Below, one piece after another: positions 35,480 to 44,075 of a stretch of DNA of 64,000 nt. The DNA is taken from the NCBI RefSeq assembly GCF_034350045.1, contig NZ_CP133781.1, positions 3,068,001-3,132,000 on the forward strand. Reading direction: 5' to 3'. The notes beneath the pieces are model-generated. The model did no database searches. It was not told the origin of the DNA and saw only the letters and a program-made list of their open reading frames with translations. The DNA comes from Pseudomonas sp. CCI4.2. Its GTDB lineage: Bacteria; Pseudomonadota; Gammaproteobacteria; Pseudomonadales; Pseudomonadaceae. How positions within the stretch are numbered: the stretch's first letter is position 1; each line of letters starts with the position of its first letter. The translations under genes and the position numbers were made by a program.

Positions 35480-37627
35480 TCACGCTTTCAAACTGAACAA
35501 CGCCACCTGCGGCTCGTCACTCACCCAGTAATCGCTCACCGACCAACCGGCGCTGGCAGCAAGGGCGGTAAAAGACTCGACGGTGAATTTGTGGGAGTTC
35601 TCAGTGTGAAGGCGCTCTCCCGCAGCAAAATGGAACGTATGCCCAGCCACTTTAACCACTTGCTCAGTCTGACTGACGAGATGCATTTCCATGCGTTCGT
35701 CGATTTCGTTCCACAGCGCCAGGTGCTCAAATGCCTCGATATTGAAATTGCCGTCGAGTTCGCGGTTAATGCGGGTCAACAGGTTCTTGTTGAAATGCCC
35801 CGTCACGCCCTCGGCATCGTCGTACGCGGCAACCAAAATATCAGCGTTTTTGACCAAGTCCACGCCAACAATAAAGTGCGCGCCTTCACCCAGTAACCCA
35901 TGAGCCAAGCGCAGAAATTTCGTCGCTTGCGCAGGGGTAAAGTTGCCGATGGTCGAGCCGGGGAAAAACCCCACGCAGGTGTGCCCGGCTACTTCGGTTG
36001 GCAGTTTCAACGCGCGGCTGAAGTCATCGATTTGCGGCGCTACCTTCAGCGTCGGGTAACTTTTTTTCAACAGCGCGGCCGCTTTTTTAAGTGCATTGGC
36101 GCTGATGTCGATGGGCACGTAAACGGCGATTTGCGGTGCAGCGTCAAGCAGCAGGCGGGTTTTGTCACTGGCCCCGCTGCCGAATTCCACCAAGGCCGCG
36201 CCTTCTGGAATCAGCGCGGCGATCTGTTGGGCGACGTCAGTCAGCAGGCCGGTTTCAGCACGGGTCGGATAATATTCGGGGGTCCGGCAAATGGCTTCAA
36301 ACAGCTCTGAGCCAGCTGCGTCATAGAAATATTTGGGCGATAGATTTTTCACCGGCGCAGATAACCCGGTGACGACGTCGCGGGCAAACTCGCTGTCGTG
36401 GCTGTTGACCACCCCCGGTTGGCGCGTATCCCGGGCCAAGCGCAGGCCGGAAAACATCCAGCGCTTGTCCGGGCCGAAAAAATTTCGGTAGGTCGTGCGG
36501 GAATGACCCGGCGCAGTGATGCTGGCGCCGCCACGCAAGACCATCACGTTGATCATGAACTTGCCGTTGTATTCACCCACTGCACTGTCGGCCGGACGAA
36601 ATCCTGGGTAGGCGTTGTAGGCACTTTGTGTCCACTGCCACGCCACGTCGTCGACTTGCTCCAGCAGGCCGGCTTCGGCGGCGGCTTCCCATTCTGCTTC
36701 GGTGGGCAGACGCGCATCCGCCCAGTGGGCAAACGCCGCTGCCTCGTAATAACTGATGCTGATCACTGGGGCCGCTGGGTCAATCGCTTCCAGCCCGCGC
36801 AACGTCATGTGTTGCCAGCCGTGTTCATCGTGTTGCCAGTACACCGGCGAGTTCCAGCCCTCGGCCTGAACCGTGGCCCAACCGTCTGCTAGCCACAGCC
36901 CGACCTTGCTGTAGCCGCCGTCGGCCATGAAAGCCAGCCATTCGCCGTTGGTCACCAACCGGTCACTGATTTCAAACGACTGGAGGAACGTCGTGTGCCG
37001 AGGGCCTTCATTGTCGAACGCGAAACCTTGGCCCTTGTGGCCGATGTCAGTGAGGCCGCCTTTGAGCGGTTTGAACTGACCACGACGCCCCGAGATATCT
37101 TTAGCCCAGCGCGGGTCATAAGCGGGTTTGAGCGAAGAAATACTAAACAGATGCAGGATGTCCATCAGCAACAGTTCCTGATGCTGCTCTTCGTGGGACA
37201 AGCCCAGTTCGATCAAGTCCGACATCTCTTTATTCATCGGCAACAGCAACAAGGTGCGCATGTGTTCGTCGACGTACTTGCGGTAGTCCACTACCTGATC
37301 CACGGTCGGACGCGTCATCAACCCGCGCTGGGGGCGAGGCTGACGCGGGCCAATGGCTTCGTAGTAAGAGTTGAACAGGTAGGCGAACGCTGGATCGAAC
37401 GGGCGGTAGTCAGCCAGGTTTTCACGCAGTAAGAAGGTTTCAAAAAACCAGCTGGTATGAGCAATGTGCCATTTGGCAGGGCTGGCGTCCGGCATCGACT
37501 GAACGACCATGTCCTCAGCGCTGAGCGGTGCGATCAGGCTCTCGGTCCGGCTTCGAGTGGTCAGATAGCGCTTGAGTAATGCGTTACCGGCGGGGGCGTC
37601 GCGTAGCTCGCTGGAGGTGTTGGTCAT
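35480..37627 (-). CDS. Fused ergothioneine enzyme: EgtB-type sulfoxide synthase plus EgtD-type histidine methyltransferase
   Basis: One uninterrupted chain of 715 residues. Residues 1-400 are EgtB-like: a DinB-type domain with the non-haem iron ligands His57 (WHIAHTSWFFE), His145 and His149 (LSHEEQHQELLLMDI), then an FGE-sulfatase domain with LPTEAEWEAAAEAG and VLRGGASITAPGHSRTTYRNFF. Residues about 411-715 are EgtD-like: LSPKYFYDAAGSELFEAICR, EYYPTRAE, SAM loop EFGSGASDKT at 481-490 and GFFPGSTIGNF. EgtD makes hercynine from histidine and SAM; EgtB adds the sulfur donor. The linker is only about ten residues (400-410). No egtA, egtC or egtE gene is nearby. Fungal Egt1 has the opposite domain order. 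Confidence 0.9.
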   Translation of the reverse strand: MTNTSSELRDAPAGNALLKRYLTTRSRTESLIAPLSAEDMVVQSMPDASPAKWHIAHTSWFFETFLLRENLADYRPFDPAFAYLFNSYYEAIGPRQPRPQRGLMTRPTVDQVVDYRKYVDEHMRTLLLLPMNKEMSDLIELGLSHEEQHQELLLMDILHLFSISSLKPAYDPRWAKDISGRRGQFKPLKGGLTDIGHKGQGFAFDNEGPRHTTFLQSFEISDRLVTNGEWLAFMADGGYSKVGLWLADGWATVQAEGWNSPVYWQHDEHGWQHMTLRGLEAIDPAAPVISISYYEAAAFAHWADARLPTEAEWEAAAEAGLLEQVDDVAWQWTQSAYNAYPGFRPADSAVGEYNGKFMINVMVLRGGASITAPGHSRTTYRNFFGPDKRWMFSGLRLARDTRQPGVVNSHDSEFARDVVTGLSAPVKNLSPKYFYDAAGSELFEAICRTPEYYPTRAETGLLTDVAQQIAALIPEGAALVEFGSGASDKTRLLLDAAPQIAVYVPIDISANALKKAAALLKKSYPTLKVAPQIDDFSRALKLPTEVAGHTCVGFFPGSTIGNFTPAQATKFLRLAHGLLGEGAHFIVGVDLVKNADILVAAYDDAEGVTGHFNKNLLTRINRELDGNFNIEAFEHLALWNEIDERMEMHLVSQTEQVVKVAGHTFHFAAGERLHTENSHKFTVESFTALAASAGWSVSDYWVSDEPQVALFSLKA

Positions 37628-37727
37628 CAGGTTTTTCTCTCCGGTGAATCCGTCTTTCAGCGGGTCTGCTGATCCTTTGCTGTTTCCAAAGAAAGAATGC
37701 AGGGCCTAGTACGTTCTTTTCATGACC

Positions 37728-37765
37728 GGGCCGGGGCGAAATGCTCATGCACCCCGTCCCGGCCC
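37728..37765. repeat. GC-rich hairpin
   Basis: GGGCCGGG (37728-37735) pairs with CCCGGCCC (37758-37765) in the gap between the DUF427 gene and egtBD. No T run is adjacent, so termination is doubtful. Confidence 0.45.
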
Positions 37766-37809
37766 GAAAAGCGATAAAGCGTTACGGCTCAAAAGCGCTT
37801 GGTTCTGCC

Positions 37810-38172
37810 CTACGCGGCGTCTACCTCAAAGGTCACCTTGTTAGGGTAAAACGCCACGTGTTCCTTTATTTCAGCCACCGATGGATAGGCTTCATCGTAG
37901 GTCCACACCGCATTCTCAGCCGTTTTTCCATCAGCATTCAGGCTGTAATAGTTGGCGTCACCTTTGTATGGGCAATGAGTTTGATGTTCGGTGCGCGTGT
38001 AACGTTCAGCCCGAATATCGGATCGAGGAATATAAAAAACCGCTGGGTACTTGGCTTCTTCGAGTTTCAGAGCCTTGTCAGTCTGTGCAACGACAACGCC
38101 TTGGAACTTGACCGTGACGCGTCCTTGAACCGGAGAGAGGGTAATAGGATGATCGGGGCCGGGAATTTTCAT
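37810..38172 (-). CDS. DUF427 family protein
   Basis: 120 residues with the DUF427 pattern: RVTVKFQGVVVAQTDKALKLEE, PAVFYIPRSDI, then HCPYKGDANYYSL and VWTYDEAYPSVAEIKEHVAFYP. It is a small beta-rich (baby spinach-like) cytosolic fold of unknown biochemical role. Two tandem operator-like repeats precede it (38232-38280), so expression is probably regulated. I know of no established function. Confidence 0.85.
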   Translation of the reverse strand: MKIPGPDHPITLSPVQGRVTVKFQGVVVAQTDKALKLEEAKYPAVFYIPRSDIRAERYTRTEHQTHCPYKGDANYYSLNADGKTAENAVWTYDEAYPSVAEIKEHVAFYPNKVTFEVDAA

Positions 38173-38231
38173 GATGGTCAGACCTTATTCAGTGGATTGG
38201 CTCGGGAGAGCGTAGACGATCACTGCACCAG

Positions 38232-38280
38232 AATATGGATGACCGTATTATTTATTTTGCCGAATATGTACGATCGTATT
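38232..38280. promoter_or_regulatory. Two tandem AATATG-N6-CGTATT operator-like repeats
   Basis: Copies at 38232-38249 and 38263-38280 each form an imperfect inverted repeat and are spaced 31 bases apart, three helical turns, on the same face. They lie 60-108 bases before the DUF427 start. A related AATATG-N6-CACATA occurs right before the TetR gene at 43272, hinting at TetR control. Confidence 0.5.
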
Positions 38281-38323
38281 TTTGATGTCAATCGGCCGAC
38301 GGACTGGCCCTGTTCATACGTTT

Positions 38324-38575
38324 TCAGGCCAGCAGGGCCATTAACCCACCCTGGCGATCCAGCAAAGCGAGATCGTCGAAACCGCCGACGTGATGATCAC
38401 CGATGAAAATCTGCGGCACGCTACGGCGACCGCTCAGGGCCATCATTTCCTTGCGCCGGGCGGAATCGAATTCGATATTGAATTCTTGTACCTCGACGCC
38501 TTTGTTGGCGAGCAAGGATTTGGCGTTACGGCAGTAAGGACAGGTACTCGTGGTGTACAGGGTAACGGTGGTCAT
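38324..38575 (-). CDS. grxC: Glutaredoxin (GrxC type)
   Basis: 83 residues with the dithiol active site CPYC in TTSTCPYCRNAKSLL, the cis-Pro segment RRSVPQIFIGDHHVGG and the GFDDL glutathione-binding turn. It reduces disulfides and glutathionylated proteins with glutathione. It stands apart from secB-type neighbours seen in some proteobacteria and lies between cynS and the DUF427 gene. It is short but complete. Confidence 0.93.
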   Translation of the reverse strand: MTTVTLYTTSTCPYCRNAKSLLANKGVEVQEFNIEFDSARRKEMMALSGRRSVPQIFIGDHHVGGFDDLALLDRQGGLMALLA

Positions 38576-38732
38576 GACAAAAAATCCTCTTGGGATCGGA
38601 AAATTCAGGCGCTATGGGCACCAGGATCGCTGCATGGTAGCGAGGTCGAATCTCTTTTCGGGTGCAAAGGCTCGCTGGTTTGCGACAGATCGTCAAAATT
38701 TCGATCCCTTCAGACGTGTTTGGCGATCACTG

Positions 38733-39203
38733 TCAAAACGGAAGCAGGGGCAGGAATTTCCCGTCAAGGGTGATCACTGCACGAGAGCCGCCTTGCGGGT
38801 CATCAACTTTTTTAATGTCCAGTTTGAAGTTGATCGCGCTGATGATTCCGTCGCCAAATTGCTCGTGCACCAGCGCCTTCAGGGTTGTGCCGTAGATCTG
38901 GATCATTTCATAGAAGCGGTAGATGGTCGGGTCGGTGGGGACACCGCCAGCGATGCTGCCGCGCAATGGGATGATCTGCAGACGAGCAATGGCGTCGTCG
39001 TCCAGCTCCAGGCGCTCGCCGACAATTTTTGCCGCACTTTCTGGCAGCGGGTGTTGGCCAAGGATCGCAGCAGTGACGTACGCCAGGCTCAGGCCGGTGC
39101 CGTCGGTGAGGTCCTGCCATGACAGATTTTTGCGGGCTTTTATCGCCAGAATGTCAGTGGTCAGGGCCAGGGTTGGGTCTTGATACGCGTGAGACTGATG
39201 CAT
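38733..39203 (-). CDS. cynS: Cyanate hydratase (cyanase)
   Basis: Converts cyanate and bicarbonate to ammonia and carbon dioxide. 156 residues, the family length: an N-terminal helical POU-like domain ([31 protein letters not shown]) and the cyanase domain with the active-site Arg and Glu in [14 protein letters not shown] and the conserved Ser in the [16 protein letters not shown] region. It is divergent from cynR by 124 bases. No cynT carbonic anhydrase or cynX transporter gene is adjacent. Confidence 0.95.
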   Translation of the reverse strand: MHQSHAYQDPTLALTTDILAIKARKNLSWQDLTDGTGLSLAYVTAAILGQHPLPESAAKIVGERLELDDDAIARLQIIPLRGSIAGGVPTDPTIYRFYEMIQIYGTTLKALVHEQFGDGIISAINFKLDIKKVDDPQGGSRAVITLDGKFLPLLPF

Positions 39204-39300
39204 GGGATGACTCCGTTAACTGTAAAGAGACGGGGCAGGTTTGAATCCGATCATGAGCGGATGCAACTATTAGTTCCAAGACGCATATACAATCCGAACC

Positions 39301-39315
39301 ATAAGTTTTGCCTAT
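39301..39315 (+). promoter_or_regulatory. cynR: LysR-type box between cynS and cynR
   Basis: ATAAGTTTTGCCTAT has the T-N11-A form and partial symmetry of LysR boxes, 12 bases before the cynR GTG. Such a placement would fit autoregulation. The match is short. Confidence 0.35.
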
Positions 39316-39327
39316 AAGAGGCTTGCC

Positions 39328-40227
39328 GTGCTACTTCGACATCTGCGTTACCTGCTGGCAGTGGCCGATCATGGCAATTTCACCCGCGCGGCCCAGGCGC
39401 TGCATGTGTCTCAGCCAACCTTGTCGCAGCAGATCAAACAGCTGGAAGCGTCGCTGGGGGCTGAGTTACTCGACCGAAGCGCACGCTCAGTACAGCCTAC
39501 GGATGCCGGTGCTGCTTACATTGAATACGCCCGTCGGGTCCTTCGGGAACTGGAGGCGGGCAAGCGCGCGATTCACGACGTGAAGGATTTGTCGCGGGGC
39601 ACCCTGCGGCTGGGGATGACCCCGACGTTCATGGCCTACCTGGTCGGCCCGTTGCTGAGGGATTTTCTGGCGCTGTACCCGAAGGTTCAGTTCGAGGTAT
39701 TCGAGTTGTCGATGATCGACATTGAAGCCAGGCTTGCGGATGACACCTTGGATATCGCCATTGCCTTCGCCGAAGGAGGCAATCCGGATATCCAGCATGT
39801 GCCGCTGTACGTGGAAAAACTCGGGTTGGCGGTTGGGCGTGATCACCGTTTATTCAATCGCACTGAACCTTTGTCACTGGCCGAACTGGAGCGCGTGCCC
39901 CTCGCGTTGCTGACGCCAGAGTTTGTTACCCGAACCTGCATCGACGATTACTACACCTCGCACGGAATTATCCCCCTGGTGATCGTGGAGGCAAATTCGG
40001 TCAATGCCATTCTGGAGATCGTCCGGCACACCGGCATTGCTACGATTCTTCCTGAAGCAACTGCCCTTCAAGATCCCACGCTGAGGAAAATCGAATGGGT
40101 GCAAGCACCTCCCCAGCGAACAGCCGCGCTGCTTCGGCGCAAGAACGGCTACCAAAGCACCATGTCGATGGAGTTTGAGAAACTGGTGAAGGCGAAGCTT
40201 TCTGACACCCGCTCGAAACCACTGTAG
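39328..40227 (+). CDS. cynR: CynR-type LysR-family regulator
   Basis: 299 residues with an N-terminal helix-turn-helix (MLLRHLRYLLAVADHGNFTRAAQALHVSQPTLSQQIKQLE) and a periplasmic-binding-protein-like effector domain (GTLRLGMTPTFMAYLVGPLL). The start is GTG. Its divergent position next to cynS matches E. coli cynR, which activates the cyn genes in response to cyanate. Function is inferred from position plus family. Confidence 0.85.
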   Translation: MLLRHLRYLLAVADHGNFTRAAQALHVSQPTLSQQIKQLEASLGAELLDRSARSVQPTDAGAAYIEYARRVLRELEAGKRAIHDVKDLSRGTLRLGMTPTFMAYLVGPLLRDFLALYPKVQFEVFELSMIDIEARLADDTLDIAIAFAEGGNPDIQHVPLYVEKLGLAVGRDHRLFNRTEPLSLAELERVPLALLTPEFVTRTCIDDYYTSHGIIPLVIVEANSVNAILEIVRHTGIATILPEATALQDPTLRKIEWVQAPPQRTAALLRRKNGYQSTMSMEFEKLVKAKLSDTRSKPL

Positions 40228-40418
40228 GCGCCAACGTGTTGGCGAGAGTCCTTCGGACCTGATCGCAGCCTTCGGTGCTCCTACAGAATTTTGTGCATCG
40301 CCCGAGTCTGTGGGACCGAGTTTATTCGGGAAGGGTTCAGTCCTGACACGCTGCAAATCTTAAACAGCACAAAGTACCACCCAGTTTACTGCGCGACAGC
40401 GCGACCCCTCCTACAAAT
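40226..40418. repeat. Cluster of REP-type modules
   Basis: Modules GTAGGCGCCAACGTGTTGGC, GTGGGACCGAGTTTATTCGG, TCAGTCCTGACACGCTGCAA and GCGCGACAGCGCGACCCCTC occur in the same order as in the long composite repeats, but diverged. It fills the gap between the convergent cynR and copA genes. Confidence 0.8.
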
Positions 40419-40423
40419 GTTGT

Positions 40424-42610
40424 TTATTTGCCTGACGGCTTCCAGGTTTTTAACAGCAGCGCATTGCTGACCACCGAGACGCTGGACAAGGCCATGGCTG
40501 CGCCGGCGATGACCGGATTTAGAAAGCCAAACGCTGCCAGTGGAATGCCGACCATGTTGAAGACGAATGCCCAGAACAGGTTTTGCCGAATTTTCGCGTA
40601 GGTCTTGCGGCTGATGTCCAGTGCGGCAGGGATCAGCAGGGGGTCGCCGCGCATCAAGGTGATGCCAGCGGTGTGCATCGCGACGTCGGTGCCGCCGCCC
40701 ATGGCGATGCCGATGTCCGCAGCGGCCAGGGCCGGGGCGTCGTTGATGCCGTCGCCGACCATTGCCACCACTCTGGTTTTCTTCAGCTCAACCACCATGG
40801 CCGCTTTGTCCGCCGGCAGCACTTGCGCATGCACATCGGCGATGCCCAGCGCTTGGGCCGCCCAGTGGGCGCTGCCTTGGTTGTCGCCCGTCAGCAAGTG
40901 GCTGCTGATGTGCCGCGCGGTCAGTTCCTTGATGGCCTGCTCGGCGCCAGGCTTAAGGGTGTCACCAAAGGCGAATAGCCCGAGTACTGCGGGCGTAGGA
41001 CCCACCTCAATCAGCCAGGACAACGTTTGACCCTCGGACTCCCACGCCTGTGCGTCGGCGGTCATCCCCGCCATGTCGAGTCGGTTTTCTTGCAAAATCC
41101 GCTGGCTGCCCAAGGCCAATGACCGACCGTCTACTGTTCCGGTGATGCCCCGACCGGTCAACGACTGGCTCGCGGTCACTGAAGCGACCGGCAAATGACG
41201 CTCTTTGCAGGCGTCCAAAACGGCTTTGGCCAAGGGATGCTCACTGCCCAGTTGCAGCGCGCCGGCCCATTGCAGCAGCTGCTCTTGATTGCCATCCACT
41301 GCAGACACGTGGCTGATACGCGGTTTGCCTGAGGTTAAGGTCCCGGTCTTGTCGAGGACCACGGCCGTTACTTCGTGGGCACGCTCCAAGGCTTCGGCGT
41401 CTTTGATCAGAATGCCAAAACGCGCGGCCACACCGGTCCCGGCCATGATCGCGGTGGGGGTCGCCAACCCCAAGGCACAAGGGCAAGCTATCACCAACAC
41501 CGCCACAGCATTGATCAGCGCGACTTCCATAGGGACGCCCACCCATAACCAACCCAGCAGGGTCACAATGGCAATCAGCAGTACCACTGGAACGAAGATT
41601 TCGCTGACTTTGTCCACCAGCTTTTGGATCGGCGCCTTGGCGGCTTGAGCGTCTTCGACCAGACGAATAATGCGCGACAGCACCGATTCGGCGCCGATGG
41701 CCGTGGTTTTAACCCGCAGCCGACCTTCGCCATTAATCGCGCCGCCGGTGACTTTATCCCCAGGCTGTTTGAACACTGGCAGGCTCTCGCCACTGATCAA
41801 CGCTTCGTCGGCGTGGCTTTGGCCTTCGATCACCTCACCGTCAACTGGAAAGCGCTCACCGGGTTTGACTGACACCACATCGTTCAAGCGCAGAGCGCTG
41901 ATAGCCACGTCTCGTTCCTGACCGTCGACGATTTGAATGGCGCGTTCGGGACGCAGCGCTTCAAGGGCGCGGATGGCCCCGGCGGTTTGCCGTTTCGCGC
42001 GGCTTTCCAAGTATTTGCCCAGCAGTACCAAGGCGATCACCACCGCCGACGCTTCGAAATACAGGTGCGGCATCTCGCCCGCTGCGGTTTTGGCCCATTC
42101 GTACACACTAAGCCCGTAACCGGCGCTGGTACCCAATGCGACCAGCAGGTCCATGTTCCCGGACTTGGCCCGGACGGCTTTCCACGCGGCGATGTAGAAG
42201 CGCGCGCCGAAGATGAATTGCACCGGCGTGGCCAAAGCAAACTGCACCCAGGGCGCCAACATCCAATGCACGCCGAACGGCTGCAACAGCATCGGAATCA
42301 CCAGTGGCAATGCCAGGATAATCGCCAGCAGTAACGTCACGCGTTCAGTGTGCAGGTGTTTTTGTTGTTGTTTCAGGGTGGTTTGTCGGTCTTCGATCGG
42401 GCGCGCGCCGTAGCCGGCGTCATCGACCGCAGCAATCAATGCCGCCAGATCAGTAGCGCCGACAAACTCAATCCGGGCGCGCTCAGTGGCGAGGTTGACG
42501 CTGGCACTCTTGACCCCGGCGACTCGGTTCAGCGCCCGCTCGACACGGCCGGAACACGAGGCACAGGTCATGCCTGAGATAGAGAGGTTGGCGGTGGTGG
42601 ACGCGATCAT
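40424..42610 (-). CDS. copA: Copper-exporting P1B-type ATPase
   Basis: Inner-membrane Cu(I) exporter of 728 residues. One N-terminal metal domain with GMTCASC (Cys16, Cys19), the membrane CPC in [15 protein letters not shown], phosphorylation motif [18 protein letters not shown], and hinge [20 protein letters not shown]. The helix-7 site usually written YN reads FN here (FVFNMVGIP), while the helix-8 MALSS is kept. ATG 42610 follows GGAGCC; an upstream in-frame start at 42640 would run into the operator. Its promoter has a CueR-type operator. Also called CueA in Pseudomonas. Confidence 0.93.
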   Translation of the reverse strand: MIASTTANLSISGMTCASCSGRVERALNRVAGVKSASVNLATERARIEFVGATDLAALIAAVDDAGYGARPIEDRQTTLKQQQKHLHTERVTLLLAIILALPLVIPMLLQPFGVHWMLAPWVQFALATPVQFIFGARFYIAAWKAVRAKSGNMDLLVALGTSAGYGLSVYEWAKTAAGEMPHLYFEASAVVIALVLLGKYLESRAKRQTAGAIRALEALRPERAIQIVDGQERDVAISALRLNDVVSVKPGERFPVDGEVIEGQSHADEALISGESLPVFKQPGDKVTGGAINGEGRLRVKTTAIGAESVLSRIIRLVEDAQAAKAPIQKLVDKVSEIFVPVVLLIAIVTLLGWLWVGVPMEVALINAVAVLVIACPCALGLATPTAIMAGTGVAARFGILIKDAEALERAHEVTAVVLDKTGTLTSGKPRISHVSAVDGNQEQLLQWAGALQLGSEHPLAKAVLDACKERHLPVASVTASQSLTGRGITGTVDGRSLALGSQRILQENRLDMAGMTADAQAWESEGQTLSWLIEVGPTPAVLGLFAFGDTLKPGAEQAIKELTARHISSHLLTGDNQGSAHWAAQALGIADVHAQVLPADKAAMVVELKKTRVVAMVGDGINDAPALAAADIGIAMGGGTDVAMHTAGITLMRGDPLLIPAALDISRKTYAKIRQNLFWAFVFNMVGIPLAAFGFLNPVIAGAAMALSSVSVVSNALLLKTWKPSGK

Positions 42611-42642
42611 CACTGGGGCTCCATGAGTGATTTGACCCACGC

Positions 42643-42673
42643 AGCATCAACCTTCCCCTTAGGTTAAGGTCAA
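42643..42673 (-). promoter_or_regulatory. copA: CueR-type (MerR family) promoter of copA
   Basis: On the minus strand TTGACC (42668-42673) and GATGCT (42643-42648) are separated by 19 bases, the long spacer of MerR-family promoters. The spacer carries the dyad ACCTT-N11-AAGGT (42650-42670), nearly the E. coli CueR operator at copA. It is expected to be activated by Cu(I)-bound CueR; the cueR gene is not in the window. Confidence 0.85.
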
Positions 42674-42690
42674 GGGTCTTTTTTAGTGTT

Positions 42691-43272
42691 TTATCGGAGA
42701 ATGGTCGCCACTAGAGTGCGACGGAACCGGGTCATCGGCAGCACGCTACGGTCGGCCTTGGCCAGAATCGTTGCGCCTTGCAACGAAGCAACGATGAATG
42801 ACGCCATATCCGTAAGGTCGATGTCCTTGGAGAGTTCGCCGGCTTGTGCGGCATCGCTGAGGCACAAAGCGATTTGTCGTTGCACTTCATTGAAAATCTC
42901 GACCACACGCAGACGGATGATCTCGCTGTGCATGCCGATCTCGACCCCGAAATTGCCGATCAAACAGCCATTTTCAACGCCATGGGCTTCCAGGCTGCTG
43001 ATGTTGGCGTCGATATAGGCCAACAGCCGCGCAGTCGGCGTAAGGGCCGGGTTACTCAAGGTCTGATCGATGATCTTTGCCGTTTCCTCAAACGACAGGT
43101 CAAGAATCTCCAACCCGAATGCTTCTTTAGACGCAAAGTGGTTCGTGAACGAGCCGTTGGGCACGTTAGCGGCGGTGGTGATGTCACGCACGCTGGCGTT
43201 GGAAAACCCACGCTCGTGGACGACGCGCAGCCCTTCAGTCAGTATTTTTTCGCGATTCGATAGTCTGCTCAT
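42691..43272 (-). CDS. TetR-family transcriptional regulator (paralogue of 34223-34804)
   Basis: 193 residues from ATG 43272 (MSRLSNREKILTEGLRVVHE). The HTH region GFSNASVRDITTAANVPNGS is followed by SFTNHFASKEAFGLEILDLS, almost the wording of the TetR at 34804. The C-terminal domain keeps ENGCLIGNFGVEIG, with one of the two Cys of the paralogue. The gene is upstream of copA but the copper promoter lies between them. An operator-like repeat sits right before its start, suggesting autoregulation. Confidence 0.88.
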   Translation of the reverse strand: MSRLSNREKILTEGLRVVHERGFSNASVRDITTAANVPNGSFTNHFASKEAFGLEILDLSFEETAKIIDQTLSNPALTPTARLLAYIDANISSLEAHGVENGCLIGNFGVEIGMHSEIIRLRVVEIFNEVQRQIALCLSDAAQAGELSKDIDLTDMASFIVASLQGATILAKADRSVLPMTRFRRTLVATILR

Positions 43273-43279
43273 GGCGAAT

Positions 43280-43297
43280 AATATGATCGTCCACATA
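43280..43297. promoter_or_regulatory. Operator-like inverted repeat at the TetR start
   Basis: AATATG-N6-CACATA, with TATG/CATA as perfect half sites, lies 8 bases before the TetR ATG. It resembles the tandem repeats before the DUF427 gene. Confidence 0.4.
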
Positions 43298-43334
43298 AAA
43301 ACCGTCAAGGCGGGGTTAGGGGCCAAAAGCCCCG

Positions 43335-43555
43335 TTCTGTAGGAGGCGCCGCGACGTCTTCGGCGCCGCGCTGTCACGCAGCAAACTGGGCGGTACTTTG
43401 TATGGCTTGAGGTTGCAGCGTGTCAGGACTGGCGCCTTCCCGAATAAATTCGGTCCCACAGTTTTTCGCGCAATGCACACATTTGTAGACGCTGCCGAAG
43501 GCTGCGACAAGGGCCGAAGGACCTTCGCCAACAAGTTGGCTCAGATGGCCGCCTC
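43335..43555 (-). repeat. Composite REP element, copy A (about 210 bp)
   Basis: Reads, on the minus strand, through the modules CCAACTTGTTGGCGAAGGTC, GTGGGACCGAATTTATTCGG, GCCAGTCCTGACACGCTGCA and GTACCGCCCAGTTTGCTGCG. It is nearly identical over its whole length to 58590-58803 in the opposite orientation. Bases that differ are scattered single changes. Confidence 0.9.
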
Positions 43556-43619
43556 CCTGTAGATCGCCAGTGAATTGAATATCGAATTGCGGGAAGAGGC
43601 CCCGTGAAACCATGCGGCC

Positions 43620-43720
43620 GAACGCAGGCGTTGCGCAGGGGGTAACGAGGCAAGGATGCCGAGAAAGCCGTGCGCGGCCAGGGACGGCCGCTCACGGCGA
43701 CCCCCGGAGCAACGCCGGAG
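43620..43720. other. Highly structured recurrent-type element upstream of the MFS gene
   Basis: Three nested or adjacent stems can be drawn. P1: GGCGTTGC (43627-43634) with GCAACGCC (43709-43716), continued by GGGGGT (43638-43643) with ACCCCC (43700-43705) across a 3x3 loop. P2: GGC/GCC (43649-43660). P3: GCCGTG-c-GCGGCC (43667-43679) with GGCCGC-t-CACGGC (43686-43698), loop AGGGAC. The surrounding sequence to about 43835 matches a repeated intergenic element that I recall from many Pseudomonas genomes, often annotated with spurious short ORFs. No protein-coding gene is supported in 43273-44075. Confidence 0.65.
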
Positions 43721-44075
43721 TGAGGGAAGACCGAGCCTAAGCGAGGGCCCGCATGGTGGGGCAAGCGTTTTGGGGGACCTTTTGGGCGTTCCCGCGTTTG
43801 AAAAAGGTGCCTCGCTGTAAAAGCGAAACCATAAGATCAGCACCCACAAAGGCCGGATATACACACGGAATACAGCGCCAACCTGTTTGAGGTTGATGAG
43901 AGCCAACTTTTGCGAGGCTTTATCAGCTAAGCCGCATCGCCAACACGTAGGCTCTACAGATTGAACCACTCGCTGACAATTTAGCTCCCACACACTACGC
44001 TTAGGCCCACGCTTCACTGATCTGGATTTACTCAGTTCATTGCTATTTGAGCAGGGCATCCATCAGGCGCATTTG

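Noticed and set aside
37728..37765. GC-rich hairpin considered as the DUF427 terminator
   Set aside because: No T run follows on either strand, so only a hairpin is recorded.
43423..44059. Minus-strand frames across the repeat and structured element near 43.4-44.0 kb
   Set aside because: They run through REP modules and paired stems. The similar frame in the copy at 58.6 kb arises only because the DNA is repeated.
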